Counted from the stretch's first letter, positions 26,636-36,201 are shown. The stretch is DNA of 64,000 bases from JAAYHG01 sp012735455 (GCA_050951365.1 JBMNIX010000008.1:19190-83189), one strand, 5' to 3'. Program-made: numbers and translations. The notes: generated by a model not told the origin, from the sequence alone.

Positions 26636-27743
26636 GCGATCCTGGCCGTACCTGCAGTCACGTTACATCAGGTTTGACCTACAACTTTTCGCTGGCGAAG
26701 AAAAGACGGAGCCGGCAACTCCCCACCGGCGACAAGAAGCGCGTCGCAAAGGACAAGTTTTTCATAGCCAGGAGTTAAACGCGGGCCTGGTATTAATGGT
26801 TACAGGGCTAACAGTTTTTATCCTCTTACCCCATTGGGGGAGACGCCTCATTGCGCTTACCCAAAAGGCGCTTTACCTGGTCCCTATTGGGGATTGGGAG
26901 ATAGCGACAGTCTCTAGTTTAAACCTCTCCCTTATCAGCACCTTCGCGCTCATGATGTTACCGTTATTTGCAGCAGCTTTTGGCACTGCCCTTGTCAGTA
27001 ACATCCTGCAGGTGGGTTTTGTCTTCAGTCTGGATCCAATCCAGTTCCAACTCAGTCGACTCGACCCAGTAAATGGACTACAACGTATTTTCTCGCGCAG
27101 ATCAGTTGTGACTTTGTTGCGAAGTGTGCTGAAACTTGTTGTGATAACTTGGGTTGCAGTGCTGACTGTACGATCGGAGTATGAGCTTTTTCAGCGTCTA
27201 CCTCTGATGGGATTGAGTGAGTTCCTTGAAGGACTAAAATCTATCTCTTTTAAACTTCTCTGGCGTAGTGCTTTAACAGTGCTGGGTCTAGCCTTCTTGG
27301 ACTACCTTTATCAGCGTTGGGAGCACGAGCAGGGACTCAAGATGTCGCGCCAAGAGTTAAAGGAGGAGTTTAAGCAAACAGAAGGGAGTCCAGAGATAAA
27401 GGCACGTGTAAGGGAACGCCAGCGCCAACTGGCACGGTCCCGCATGATGCACCGAGTGCCGGAAGCGGATGTTGTTATCACCAACCCTACCCACTATGCA
27501 GTGGCGCTCAAGTATGATGCTCTGAGCATGGACGCACCTGAGGTAGTAGCCAAGGGCGCTGGCAGGATAGCTGAGCGCATCAAGGAGCTGGCTCGTTTTC
27601 ATGGAGTGAGCGTGGTAGAGGATAAACCCTTGGCCCAAGCCCTTTACCGGGCAGTGGATGTAGGGGAAAGTATACCGGCGGCTTTCTACCAAGCGGTGGC
27701 AGAAGTTTTGGCTTACGTTTACCAACAAAAGGGACTTGTTTAG
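26601..27743 (+). CDS. flhB: Flagellar export switch protein FlhB, start uncertain
   Basis: Export-gate subunit that switches substrate class by autocleavage. The protein shows the N-terminal FDLQLFAGEEKTEPATPHRR, four membrane segments, and the autocleavage motif NPTH in VVITNPTHYAVALKYD. The start is a problem: no in-frame ATG, GTG or TTG lies between the fliR stop and FDLQ. The only canonical in-frame start is TTG 26601, inside fliR and about 12 bases after GAGGGAGG, giving a 22-residue leader before the family N-terminus. The position where relatives carry Met (M-R-x-DLQ) is an ATC at 26667. The real start could be TTG 26601 or a non-canonical codon. Confidence 0.9.
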   Translation: MKGFFTCCRQDRRSWPYLQSRYIRFDLQLFAGEEKTEPATPHRRQEARRKGQVFHSQELNAGLVLMVTGLTVFILLPHWGRRLIALTQKALYLVPIGDWEIATVSSLNLSLISTFALMMLPLFAAAFGTALVSNILQVGFVFSLDPIQFQLSRLDPVNGLQRIFSRRSVVTLLRSVLKLVVITWVAVLTVRSEYELFQRLPLMGLSEFLEGLKSISFKLLWRSALTVLGLAFLDYLYQRWEHEQGLKMSRQELKEEFKQTEGSPEIKARVRERQRQLARSRMMHRVPEADVVITNPTHYAVALKYDALSMDAPEVVAKGAGRIAERIKELARFHGVSVVEDKPLAQALYRAVDVGESIPAAFYQAVAEVLAYVYQQKGLV

Positions 27744-27768
27744 CGATATTTGAAAGGTAGGTGGGAAA

Positions 27769-29838
27769 GTGTCTCAGCTCAGTGGTACAGCGTCGTCGAG
27801 CAATCTAAGCTACACTGACATAGCGGTGTCAGTAGCGGTTGTGGCCGTGATCGGCATGCTGATAATCCCTCTTCCCACCTGGTTGCTGGATTTGTTTCTC
27901 ACTCTCAACATAACTTTTTCATTGACAGTGCTCTTGGTCACCATGTATGTACACGAGCCCTTGGAGATTTCAGTGTTTCCTTCGCTGCTTCTCTTGGCAA
28001 CTCTTTTCCGCTTGGCCCTGAATGTATCTTCTACACGGCTGATCCTGCTACAAGGTTACGCTGGTCAGGTTATTCTTTCTTTTGGTGAGTTTGTTGTGGG
28101 CGGCGACCCGGTTGTCGGTTTCATCGTCTTTCTTATCCTGGTCATTATCCAGTTTATGGTTATCACCCGAGGAGCAGAGCGTGTGGCCGAGGTTGCAGCG
28201 CGCTTTACCTTGGATGCCATGCCGGGCAAGCAGATGAGTATCGATGCCGATCTTAATGCAGGCATTATCACCGAGGATGAAGCCCGCCGGCGCCGCCAAG
28301 ATGTTCGGCGCGAGGCTGATTTTTATGGGGCTATGGATGGCGCCAGCAAGTTTGTTAAAGGTGATGCCATTGCCGGAATCATTATTGTCATAATAGACAT
28401 AGTGGGCGGTTTTATCATTGGTTCGCTAAAGGGAAACAAGGACCTCATGGACGTCCTCCGCACTTATACGCTGCTTACTGTTGGTGATGGCCTTGTCAGC
28501 CAAATCCCCGCTCTCTTGATGTCCACTGCCACAGGCATTATCGTCACCCGGGCCGCCTCGGATGGGAACCTGGGATATGACCTCACCAGTCAGTTACTGC
28601 GGGAGCCAAAGGTGTTATGGATTGGCGCCTCTTTGTTAGCACTACTTGGTCTGATACCAGGGCTTCCTCATTTTGCCTTCTTAAGCTTGGCTTTCCTGTT
28701 CGCTTTCTTGGCGTGGCGTTTGTCCCGAGCAGTTCCTACTGTAAAGGAGACAGCTTCAGCACGTTCTGAGTTGGAGGAATTGCGCCGTCCTGAGGCGGTG
28801 GCTGCTTTATTGCCGTTAGATCCGTTGGAAGTAGATTTGGGTTATGGACTCATTGGATTAGCCGATGCCGAGCAGGGAGGCGATCTGCTGGATCGTGTTG
28901 TCTTGTTGAGACGGCAGTTGGCTTTGGACCTTGGGCTCTTGGTTCCTACGGTACGCATCAGAGATAACATAACTTTACCGCCGAATACCTATACCATTTT
29001 GCTCAAAGGGGTAGAGGTAGCTCGGGGTGAAGTTCTACCAGGCTATGCCTTGGCTATGGGTGAGCCCAAGAATGGTGCAGCTGTGGGGATTCCAACCCGG
29101 GAACCAACTTTTGGGCTTCCAGCCTGGTGGATTAGCGCTGCCGAAAGGGAACACGCCGAGCGTGAGGGCCTGACGGTAGTGGATCCAGCCACAGTTGTAG
29201 CTACGCACCTGACAGAGGTTATTAAGACCCATGCCGACGAACTCTTGGGACGACAGCAGCTGGAGATTATGTTAGACACTGTACGCAAAGACAATCCTGC
29301 TTTGGTGGCGGAAGTGCTGCCAGGAGTGATTACACCTCTTGAGCTGAAAAAAATCCTAGGTAACCTGCTGCGCGAGGGAGTTTCTATCCGTGATCTATCT
29401 ACCATTCTTGAAACAGTGGCGACCTACGGACGCCTAACTAAGGACACAGATACCTTAACAGAATACGTAAGGCAAGCCTTAGCACGCCAAATCTCCAGGC
29501 AGGTCGTCCCTGAGGTAGGACCACTGATAGCGATTACCCTGGACCGCGAGGTAGAGGAGACCATCGAGACAAGCCTGCAAAGGACGGAACAGGGAACGTT
29601 CTTGGCCTTGGACCCAGGTAAAGCAGAGCGCATTCTTACTGCGCTGAGTCGCAAGTTCTCGGAAGTGACCGCCAGCGGTTTGGTCCAGAGTGAGCCGGTG
29701 GTGTTATGTTCACCGTTGGTCCGTTTTTACTTTAAGCGATTAGCGGAGCGAGTATTACCGCGTTTGACGGTGGTTTCCTATAGTGAACTGGATTCCAGCG
29801 TTGAGGTGGAAGTAGTGGGAAGGGTGGAGCTGAGGTGA
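27769..29838 (+). CDS. flhA: Flagellar export gate protein FlhA
   Basis: Largest export-gate subunit, 689 residues, with about eight N-terminal membrane segments and a large cytoplasmic docking domain from roughly residue 330. The FHIPEP-type signature is covered by the FPSLLLLATLFRLALNVSSTR block and GAMDGASKFVKGDAIAG. GTG 27769 follows GGTAGGTGGGAAA. The stop overlaps the flhF GTG. Confidence 0.95.
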   Translation: MSQLSGTASSSNLSYTDIAVSVAVVAVIGMLIIPLPTWLLDLFLTLNITFSLTVLLVTMYVHEPLEISVFPSLLLLATLFRLALNVSSTRLILLQGYAGQVILSFGEFVVGGDPVVGFIVFLILVIIQFMVITRGAERVAEVAARFTLDAMPGKQMSIDADLNAGIITEDEARRRRQDVRREADFYGAMDGASKFVKGDAIAGIIIVIIDIVGGFIIGSLKGNKDLMDVLRTYTLLTVGDGLVSQIPALLMSTATGIIVTRAASDGNLGYDLTSQLLREPKVLWIGASLLALLGLIPGLPHFAFLSLAFLFAFLAWRLSRAVPTVKETASARSELEELRRPEAVAALLPLDPLEVDLGYGLIGLADAEQGGDLLDRVVLLRRQLALDLGLLVPTVRIRDNITLPPNTYTILLKGVEVARGEVLPGYALAMGEPKNGAAVGIPTREPTFGLPAWWISAAEREHAEREGLTVVDPATVVATHLTEVIKTHADELLGRQQLEIMLDTVRKDNPALVAEVLPGVITPLELKKILGNLLREGVSIRDLSTILETVATYGRLTKDTDTLTEYVRQALARQISRQVVPEVGPLIAITLDREVEETIETSLQRTEQGTFLALDPGKAERILTALSRKFSEVTASGLVQSEPVVLCSPLVRFYFKRLAERVLPRLTVVSYSELDSSVEVEVVGRVELR

Positions 29839-30956
29839 AGATTCGGCGCTATGTGGCTACTTCGTTGCGTGAGGCAGTGGTTCAGATAAAGCGGGAGCTA
29901 GGCGCGGATGCGCTAATCCTTGAGGTGCGGCGTGTGCGTGCGCCTGGTATCTGGGGATTTTTCAAACCGCGACGGGTGGAAGTAACAGCCGCCAGCAGCG
30001 AGGAGCCGAATGGGGGGCCAACCCGAAAGCCGCAACCGCTGGTCCAACAGCCCCAGCTGACTGTTCCTGCATCAGTACAGGCAGTAGAGAGGCCGACAGC
30101 AGGAGAGTCTGTGTCAAATGATCAGTTGCCGGAACGATTGCGCCGTTCCTACGCTCTTGTCCAAGAAGAGGTTCAGTTCTTGGCGCGTCGTGGTGTCGAA
30201 CTTGAACTGGCCCGCGAGCTGGTGAATCAAGCCTTCGCAGCGATACCGGAAGACAAGCTCACTAACAGACAGGCCCTAAGCGAGGCCCTAACGCGCGAGG
30301 TATTGAGCCTTTTTCCAGAACCGGCATTGGAACCATTTGAAGGGCGGATTGTGGCGTTTATTGGTCCCACAGGAGTGGGGAAGACGACAACTATTGCTAA
30401 ACTCGCTGCAAACTACAGCCTGCAGAAGGGCAAACAGGTGGCTTTGATCACTGCTGATACATACCGCATTGCAGCAGTGGATCAGTTGAAGCGGTACGCA
30501 GAAATCCTTAACCTCCCCTTGGAGGTCATCTTTACACCTGCTGACTTGCCGGCTGCTATTGCAAGGCACGCCAGTGCCGATATGATTCTAATCGACACCG
30601 CCGGCCGCAGTCCGCACCAAGGGATGCACTTAGCCGAGCTGCGTGATCTAATACGGCAGTGTCCTGGCGTGAGTAGGGTGCTAGTGGTTAGTGCCACCAC
30701 TAAGGCAGATGACCTAGTCGAGATTTACACGCGTTTTAGTATGCTCCGGCCAGACCAGTTGGTATTTACAAAACTGGATGAGACCAAGACCGCTGGTTCC
30801 TTACTCAGCCTGGTCAAGAGAGCGCGGATACCTGTGAGTTACGTAACGTTTGGCCAAAACGTACCCGATGACCTAGAAATGGTCACACCGAAACGGCTGG
30901 TGGAGATGATTCTAGGAGGGAACAGCTATGCCGGACCAGGCGGAACGACTGCGTGA
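29835..30956 (+). CDS. flhF: Flagellar SRP-like GTPase FlhF
   Basis: SRP-family GTPase that sets flagellar number and placement. The 373-residue protein has an N-terminal basic B domain (RRYVATSLREAVVQIKRELG), a low-complexity linker, and an NG domain with GPTGVGKTTTIAKLAA, DTAGRS and TKLDETKTAG. GTG 29835 overlaps flhA (GTGA), and the end overlaps flhG by 29 bases. flhF and flhG act as an antagonistic pair. Confidence 0.95.
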   Translation: MKIRRYVATSLREAVVQIKRELGADALILEVRRVRAPGIWGFFKPRRVEVTAASSEEPNGGPTRKPQPLVQQPQLTVPASVQAVERPTAGESVSNDQLPERLRRSYALVQEEVQFLARRGVELELARELVNQAFAAIPEDKLTNRQALSEALTREVLSLFPEPALEPFEGRIVAFIGPTGVGKTTTIAKLAANYSLQKGKQVALITADTYRIAAVDQLKRYAEILNLPLEVIFTPADLPAAIARHASADMILIDTAGRSPHQGMHLAELRDLIRQCPGVSRVLVVSATTKADDLVEIYTRFSMLRPDQLVFTKLDETKTAGSLLSLVKRARIPVSYVTFGQNVPDDLEMVTPKRLVEMILGGNSYAGPGGTTA

Positions 30957-31782
30957 GCTAGTAAGGCACTGGGAGCTGCGGCGTAAACAGACAAGACGTA
31001 CTATTGCCGTTGCTAGCGGCAAAGGTGGAGTAGGGAAAACTAACCTGACAGTTAATCTGGCCTTGGCGCTTAAAGAAGAAGGGAGATCTGTTACACTCCT
31101 TGACGCCGACCTGGGTCTGGCTAATGTTGATGTGGTGCTTGGGATACCAACGACTTACACCCTCGCCCACGTCACCCGGCAAGAAAAAAAACTGGCAGAA
31201 ATAGTCTATTCAGCCCATGGACTGCAACTTATCGCTGGTGGCCGCGGGGTTGAAGAACTATTGGAACTATCTGATTCAGCCTTACGGAATCTAGTGCAAG
31301 AGGCAGCCAGGTTGGATAGTGACTTCTTTCTAATTGATACGAGTGCCGGTATCTCGCAGAGTGTAACTAGTTTGGCCCTGGCAGCGGGCGAGGTTTTGAT
31401 TGTGACTACCCCTGAACCTACGGCCCTTACAGATGCTTATGCTTTGGTAAAAGTGCTTCTTAGAAGAAACCCCGCACTGCGTCTTCATTTGGTTGTAAAT
31501 CGTGTCCGTAGTCCTAGAGAAGGGACACAGGTAATGAACAATCTGCAGCAGGTAGTGCAACAGTTTCTTGGTGCTTCACTCAATTTTTTGGGTTACATCC
31601 CGGAAGACAACACCGTGCGTTCGGCAGTACTTAAGCAAGAACCCTTGTTGCATTTTGCACCTCAGTCTCTTGCCGCTCGGCAAGTGAGGGCCATTGCCGG
31701 TAGACTTATTGGGGAGTCCAGTATTAATTCGGTTGGCGGGTTTTCTGCTTTTATTTCCCGACTACGCTTTCTATTGCATTAG
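30928..31782 (+). CDS. flhG: MinD-like flagellar ATPase FlhG (YlxH)
   Basis: ParA/MinD-family ATPase that controls flagellar number with FlhF. The 284-residue protein shows the deviant Walker A (ASGKGGVGKTN), LLDADLGLANVDVVLG and the switch region DTSAGIS. A glutamine-rich activator helix may lie at the N-terminus (DQAERLRELVRHWELRR region). ATG 30928 follows GGAGGGAACAGCT. Confidence 0.93.
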   Translation: MPDQAERLRELVRHWELRRKQTRRTIAVASGKGGVGKTNLTVNLALALKEEGRSVTLLDADLGLANVDVVLGIPTTYTLAHVTRQEKKLAEIVYSAHGLQLIAGGRGVEELLELSDSALRNLVQEAARLDSDFFLIDTSAGISQSVTSLALAAGEVLIVTTPEPTALTDAYALVKVLLRRNPALRLHLVVNRVRSPREGTQVMNNLQQVVQQFLGASLNFLGYIPEDNTVRSAVLKQEPLLHFAPQSLAARQVRAIAGRLIGESSINSVGGFSAFISRLRFLLH

Positions 31783-31792
31783 GAGGACGAAA

Positions 31793-32434
31793 ATGCCGCA
31801 GAACGGGCTATTGAGGCTTAACGAAAGGGTTCAAATCGAAAAACAGGTGAACGAGCAATGCGAGACTTACTCTTCTTATGTGGCCGCGGTAACTGACACC
31901 ACTCTGGACCTGGCGGCCCCTCTAGCGAAGGGGATATTTGTACCATTCAGAGTGGGAGAGAAGATACGGGTGGTTGCTTGGCCACTGTCCTTCATCACTG
32001 AGGTATTAGAAAGGCAATTTCTCCCGGAGCCCGTGTTGGTGGTCAAGCGCCCGGAATCCTTTAGTCGGGTGCAGCGTCGTAGGTTTGTGCGTTTCGAGGA
32101 GCGACTTCCTCTAACAGTACAGGTACTCGAAAAAAATGATTCTAACGAGCAGGTTGTCTGGGAAGCAAAGACAGAGACTCTGGATATTAGTGGCGGCGGT
32201 TGTCTATTTCTATTGGAGCGTGCAGTATCTGAGGGAACAACCTTGGAAGTTGAGTTGTTCCTGCCTGAAAAGGTGGTTTGCCGGGCAAAGGTTACTCGTT
32301 GTTGTCCCGAGGACATTGGTGAGAAGGTGCGGGTGGGCGCTGAATTTACCAATATTAAACGCACGGACCAGGATAGAATTGTAAGGCACATCTTTCAACG
32401 CCAATTGGAATTACGCCAAAAGGGGTTGCTCTAA
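31793..32434 (+). CDS. YcgR-like PilZ-domain c-di-GMP receptor
   Basis: A 213-residue protein with an N-terminal YcgR-N-like beta domain and a C-terminal PilZ domain. The c-di-GMP motifs are present: RRRFVRF (R-x3-R type, near residue 98) and DISGGGCLF (D-x-S-x2-G). Such proteins act as a c-di-GMP-dependent brake on the flagellar motor (YcgR; MotI/DgrA in Bacillus). ATG 31793 follows AGGAGGACG. Its place between flhG and cheB, inside the fla/che operon, supports a motility role. Confidence 0.88.
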   Translation: MPQNGLLRLNERVQIEKQVNEQCETYSSYVAAVTDTTLDLAAPLAKGIFVPFRVGEKIRVVAWPLSFITEVLERQFLPEPVLVVKRPESFSRVQRRRFVRFEERLPLTVQVLEKNDSNEQVVWEAKTETLDISGGGCLFLLERAVSEGTTLEVELFLPEKVVCRAKVTRCCPEDIGEKVRVGAEFTNIKRTDQDRIVRHIFQRQLELRQKGLL

Positions 32435-32435
32435 A

Positions 32436-33056
32436 GTGGGGTCGGGTGTAGCTAGGGTTAGCACACGGTTCAAAGTAGTGGCACTAGCTGCTTCTACTGG
32501 AGGACCGAAGGCATTGTCCTACTTACTCAGTAAACTACCGACAAGTTTCGGAGCTGCTATCCTAATTGTACAGCACCTGCCGCCCCAATTCGTTGCATCG
32601 TTTGCAGAACGGTTGAGCCAGACCTCTCCCCTCCCGGTGCGGGTGGCGCGGCAGGGAGAGGTATTGGTGCCAGGACAAGTGTTGGTTGCTCCCGGTGACC
32701 GGCATCTTCTGCTGGTTGGATCCGGTCCGCCCAATGGCGAGTGGCGGGTGCAGCTTAGTACGGCTCCACCACTGGGTGGACACCGTCCGTCAGCAGATCC
32801 GCTCTTTGCATCACTGGCGGATGTCTGTGGACCTTACGGAATTGGGGTAGTTCTTACAGGGATGGGGAGTGACGGTACTAAGGGTCTGTTGGCTCTGAGA
32901 CAGGCGGGAGGTTTGACCTTAGGTGAGTCGTCTGTGACCTGTTCAGTCTTCGGCATGCCCCGTTCAGCGTGGGAGGGCGGCGCCCTGGAGAGACTGTTGC
33001 CACTATGGGACTTACCAATGGCACTATCCACAGCGGTAGCTGCGACTTTCCAATAG
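32436..33056 (+). CDS. cheB: CheB-type methylesterase domain without receiver domain
   Basis: Methylesterase and glutamine deamidase of chemoreceptors. The 206-residue protein contains only the catalytic domain: Ser20 in AASTGGP, His47 in QHLPPQF and Asp146 in TGMGSDG. Ordinary CheB has about 350 residues, with an N-terminal receiver that is phosphorylated by CheA. Here GTG 32436 begins one base after the pilZ stop, so no receiver can have been cut off by a frame error. Its activity would have to be constitutive or controlled another way. No cheR is visible in this window. Confidence 0.9.
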   Translation: MGSGVARVSTRFKVVALAASTGGPKALSYLLSKLPTSFGAAILIVQHLPPQFVASFAERLSQTSPLPVRVARQGEVLVPGQVLVAPGDRHLLLVGSGPPNGEWRVQLSTAPPLGGHRPSADPLFASLADVCGPYGIGVVLTGMGSDGTKGLLALRQAGGLTLGESSVTCSVFGMPRSAWEGGALERLLPLWDLPMALSTAVAATFQ

Positions 33057-33091
33057 GTTCTTGCTCAAGTCAAGGGAAAGGAGTGGTGTCG

Positions 33092-35080
33092 ATGAATGAC
33101 GACCTTGCCCGTTATCGGGAAACATTTTTTGCCGAGGCTAGGGAACATCTGGAGGAGCTTAATGACGGACTGTTAGCTTTAGAAAAGGACCCAAGTGCTC
33201 CGGGTGTTATTAATACTGTCTTTCGTGCAGCGCACACCATTAAGGGAATGGCTGCCACGATGGGTTTTCAGACCATAAGCACCCTGACGCACAAGATGGA
33301 GGATGTACTGGACAAACTGCGTGCTGGTACACTGCAGATGATGCCGGAACTCTTCGATGTCTTGTTTCATGCCGTGGACACCCTAGAGAGCATTCTCAGT
33401 ACCGCCCAAACTGAGGACGAGCCACCCTTGAGTTGCTTGAACGAGGTTCTACCGAAGTTGGAAGGGTGGCTGGGGACTGACTTAAGAAAGGTAACGCCGA
33501 CTGCAGCCAGCCTTCAAGCCGTAGAGGAGGACTTGAGCTCCTATGAAAAGAACGTGGTGGCAGCTGCCCAGAGTCGTGGCTATAAAGCCTTCATGATAAC
33601 CGTGACCCTCTCTCCTGACTGCCTTATGAAAGGGGTACGTGCCTTTCTTGTTTTTCAGAAGTTGGAGGCGTGCGGCGAAGTTCTGCGCGCTGAGCCGCCG
33701 GTGGAGGATTTAGAGGAGGAGAAGTTTGGCGATAGTTTCCGTCTCTTATACGTTACACAGAGGAGTGTTGAGGAGATAAACACTCTGTTACTTGGTGTTA
33801 GTGATGTAAGGACGGTGGAGATAAATGAGCTTGTTCTCCGATCCGCAGCCTCAACTGGCAAAGAACTACAACCGGCGGTTGAAGAAAGACAGCGTCACCT
33901 CTCAACCCAGACAGTGCGTATTGATATTCATCGTCTGGACAACTTGATGAACCTGGTGGGAGAGTTGGTAATTACGAAGACGCGCCTGGATCAGCTATTG
34001 CTGGCGCACTCATCTCCTGAGCTGGAGGAGACCCTGAAGTCTCTAACTAGGGTGGCAGGTGGCCTACAAGATGCGGTTATGAAGGCGCGTATGGTACCAC
34101 TAGCGCAGGTTTTTAATCGCTTTCCCAGGATGGTTCGGGACTTGGCGCGCGAGTTAGGAAAACAGGTGGATTTTCTGATCGAAGGTGAAGAGACAGAGCT
34201 TGATCGCAGCGTTATAGACGAAATCGGTGATCCCTTGGTTCACTTGCTTAGAAACGCAGTTGATCATGGGATTGAGCCGCAGACGACGCGCGCTGCGAAC
34301 GGTAAGAACCCTATGGGCCGCATACGGCTTTCGGCCTGCTATGAAGGAAACCACGTGCTTATTGCGGTAGAGGATGACGGCGAAGGAATTAGCCGTAGTG
34401 CTGTACTGGCCAAAGCGAAAGAACGAGGACTACTTGGAAGCCGAGAAGGCGAAGAGCTGAATGACCAGGAGGTTTACCGCTTACTCTTCCTACCGGGTTT
34501 TTCCACTTCTAAGACTGTCTCGGATGTTTCTGGTCGGGGTGTCGGATTAGATGTGGTGGAGAGCAAGATCGAATCCCTGGGTGGGAGTGTAGAGGTTCGG
34601 TCGCGTCACGGCGAGGGCACCCGTTTCACTATTCGCCTACCTTTGACGTTGGCCATAATTCAGGCCTTACTAGTGAACTTGGGCACTGAAACCTATGCCA
34701 TCCCCTTAGAAGGCGTGGAAGAGATTCAGGTAGTCGCGAAGGAAGACGTTAAGCTGGTTCGGCAGCGTCAGGTGATACTCTTAAGAGGGGAAGTAGTACC
34801 CTTAGTCTGTTTGGGGCCCCTCCTTGGTTGTGTCGCTGAGTCCGAAGACACAGAAGATATCTCGGTGGTGGTGGTACGTGGTGACACTGGCCGCGCGGGG
34901 TTAGTTGTAAGTGGACTTGTTGGGCAGCGGGAAATCGTGATTAAGTCTTTGGGACGTTTTCTTGGCAATGTGGCTGGTATTGGCGGGGCAACAATCCTGG
35001 GTGATGGGCGTGTGGCCCTAATCCTAGATCCGAGCGGAATCCTGGCCTTGGCAGCCGAGGAAAACCGCTTTGCCTCATAA
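33092..35080 (+). CDS. cheA: Chemotaxis histidine kinase CheA
   Basis: Histidine kinase that phosphorylates CheY. The 662-residue protein has all five domains. P1 carries His48 in AAHTIKGMA. P2 is at about 160-250. P3 dimerisation is in RLDNLMNLVGELVITKTRL. The ATPase has the N box LRNAVDHGIE and glycine boxes DDGEGIS and SGRGVGLDVV. P5 is the CheW-like C-terminus. ATG 33092 lies 8 bases after AAAGGAG. Confidence 0.95.
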   Translation: MNDDLARYRETFFAEAREHLEELNDGLLALEKDPSAPGVINTVFRAAHTIKGMAATMGFQTISTLTHKMEDVLDKLRAGTLQMMPELFDVLFHAVDTLESILSTAQTEDEPPLSCLNEVLPKLEGWLGTDLRKVTPTAASLQAVEEDLSSYEKNVVAAAQSRGYKAFMITVTLSPDCLMKGVRAFLVFQKLEACGEVLRAEPPVEDLEEEKFGDSFRLLYVTQRSVEEINTLLLGVSDVRTVEINELVLRSAASTGKELQPAVEERQRHLSTQTVRIDIHRLDNLMNLVGELVITKTRLDQLLLAHSSPELEETLKSLTRVAGGLQDAVMKARMVPLAQVFNRFPRMVRDLARELGKQVDFLIEGEETELDRSVIDEIGDPLVHLLRNAVDHGIEPQTTRAANGKNPMGRIRLSACYEGNHVLIAVEDDGEGISRSAVLAKAKERGLLGSREGEELNDQEVYRLLFLPGFSTSKTVSDVSGRGVGLDVVESKIESLGGSVEVRSRHGEGTRFTIRLPLTLAIIQALLVNLGTETYAIPLEGVEEIQVVAKEDVKLVRQRQVILLRGEVVPLVCLGPLLGCVAESEDTEDISVVVVRGDTGRAGLVVSGLVGQREIVIKSLGRFLGNVAGIGGATILGDGRVALILDPSGILALAAEENRFAS

Positions 35081-35104
35081 ACGCAAACAAAGGGAGGAGA
35101 TACT

Positions 35105-35590
35105 GTGCGGCGGCAGGAGCGTCAGTTGGTTGTTTTCTCCTTAGGGAACGAAGAGTACGGAGTGGATATCTTGCAGGTTCAGGAGATAAAGCGATTTTCA
35201 AGTATCACTCGTGTGCCCAATGCGCCCGCATTTGTAGAAGGTGTGATCAACCTGCGCGGCAACGTTATCCCGGTAATAGACCTGCATAAGCGTTTTGAGT
35301 TGGGCTCCTTCGTAGAGTCAGAGGATAGCCGTATTGTTATTGTGACTGTACAGGACTTAACGTTGGGCATAATGGTGGATTCAGTATCTGAGGTTATCAC
35401 TCTGCCAGAGGAGGCTATTGCTCCACCTCCACCCTTAGTAGCTGGAATTGATGCCAGTTTCATCCACGGGATTGGCAAGTTGGAGGATAGGCTGTTGATA
35501 CTGCTTAATATGGATCGCATCCTGGGCTTGGAAGAAGTGGCAACGGCCAAGGAAATAGGGGCGGGCTATGTAGAGGGTGCCGCCCAGTGA
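35105..35590 (+). CDS. cheW: Chemotaxis coupling protein CheW
   Basis: Adaptor between chemoreceptors and CheA. The 161-residue protein is a single CheW domain (LQVQEIKRFSSITRVPNAP, then GVINLRGNVIPVIDL). GTG 35105 follows GGGAGGAG. The stop overlaps the cheC GTG (GTGA). Confidence 0.95.
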   Translation: MRRQERQLVVFSLGNEEYGVDILQVQEIKRFSSITRVPNAPAFVEGVINLRGNVIPVIDLHKRFELGSFVESEDSRIVIVTVQDLTLGIMVDSVSEVITLPEEAIAPPPPLVAGIDASFIHGIGKLEDRLLILLNMDRILGLEEVATAKEIGAGYVEGAAQ

Positions 35591-36201
35591 TAATGCCGTG
35601 GTCGGATCTCTACTACGATATTTTGCGTGAGGTGGGGAACATTGGTGCTGGTAATGCTGCTACTGCCTTAGCCGAGCTAGTGGGGCAACCCATAACCATG
35701 AGGGTTCCCAGCGTTGTTTGGCTACCATTAAATGAGGTTGCAGCGCACTTGGGAGGTGCGGAAAAGCCAATAGCGGGCATTCTCATTGGAGTGGAAGGAC
35801 AGGCACCAGGCACGATACTTTTCGCTATACCCCTGGAGCAGGTGGCTGTGTTACTGGATGTACTCATGCCGGGCAGCATGCAGGGAGGTTACCCCTTGGG
35901 AGAATTGGAATGCTCGGCCCTTTCGGAAATAGGTAACATTCTAGCCGGGGCGTATCTTAGCTCCCTTAGCAGTTTTACCCTGCTGAGTTTTCGCCACTCG
36001 GTACCCGCCTTGGCAATAGATATGGCCGGAGCGGTGTTGGACTATGTATTGGCTGAATTCGGATCCGTTGCTGACCAAGTGCTTCTTATTGAAAATCAGT
36101 TTGAATCTAGAGAACATGAAGTTACCAGCTACTTCTTCTTTGTACCTCGGCCGTCCACCCTAGAGAAGATTTTTAAAGCTTTGGGGGTGGAAACTGAGTG
36201 A
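35587..36201 (+). CDS. cheC: CheY-P phosphatase CheC
   Basis: Phosphatase that dephosphorylates CheY-P and pairs with CheD. The 204-residue protein has both active-site helices of the family, with E-x2-N in REVGNIGAGNAATAL and SEIGNILAGAYLSSL. GTG 35587 overlaps the cheW stop; ATG 35593 is an alternative. It ends in a GTGA overlap with cheD, consistent with the CheC-CheD complex. Confidence 0.95.
   Translation: MIMPWSDLYYDILREVGNIGAGNAATALAELVGQPITMRVPSVVWLPLNEVAAHLGGAEKPIAGILIGVEGQAPGTILFAIPLEQVAVLLDVLMPGSMQGGYPLGELECSALSEIGNILAGAYLSSLSSFTLLSFRHSVPALAIDMAGAVLDYVLAEFGSVADQVLLIENQFESREHEVTSYFFFVPRPSTLEKIFKALGVETE

Noticed and set aside
25850..27743. A real fliR-flhB fusion as found in some Clostridia
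   Set aside because: fliR ends with its own stop in a different frame from flhB, and the fliR C-terminus looks complete.
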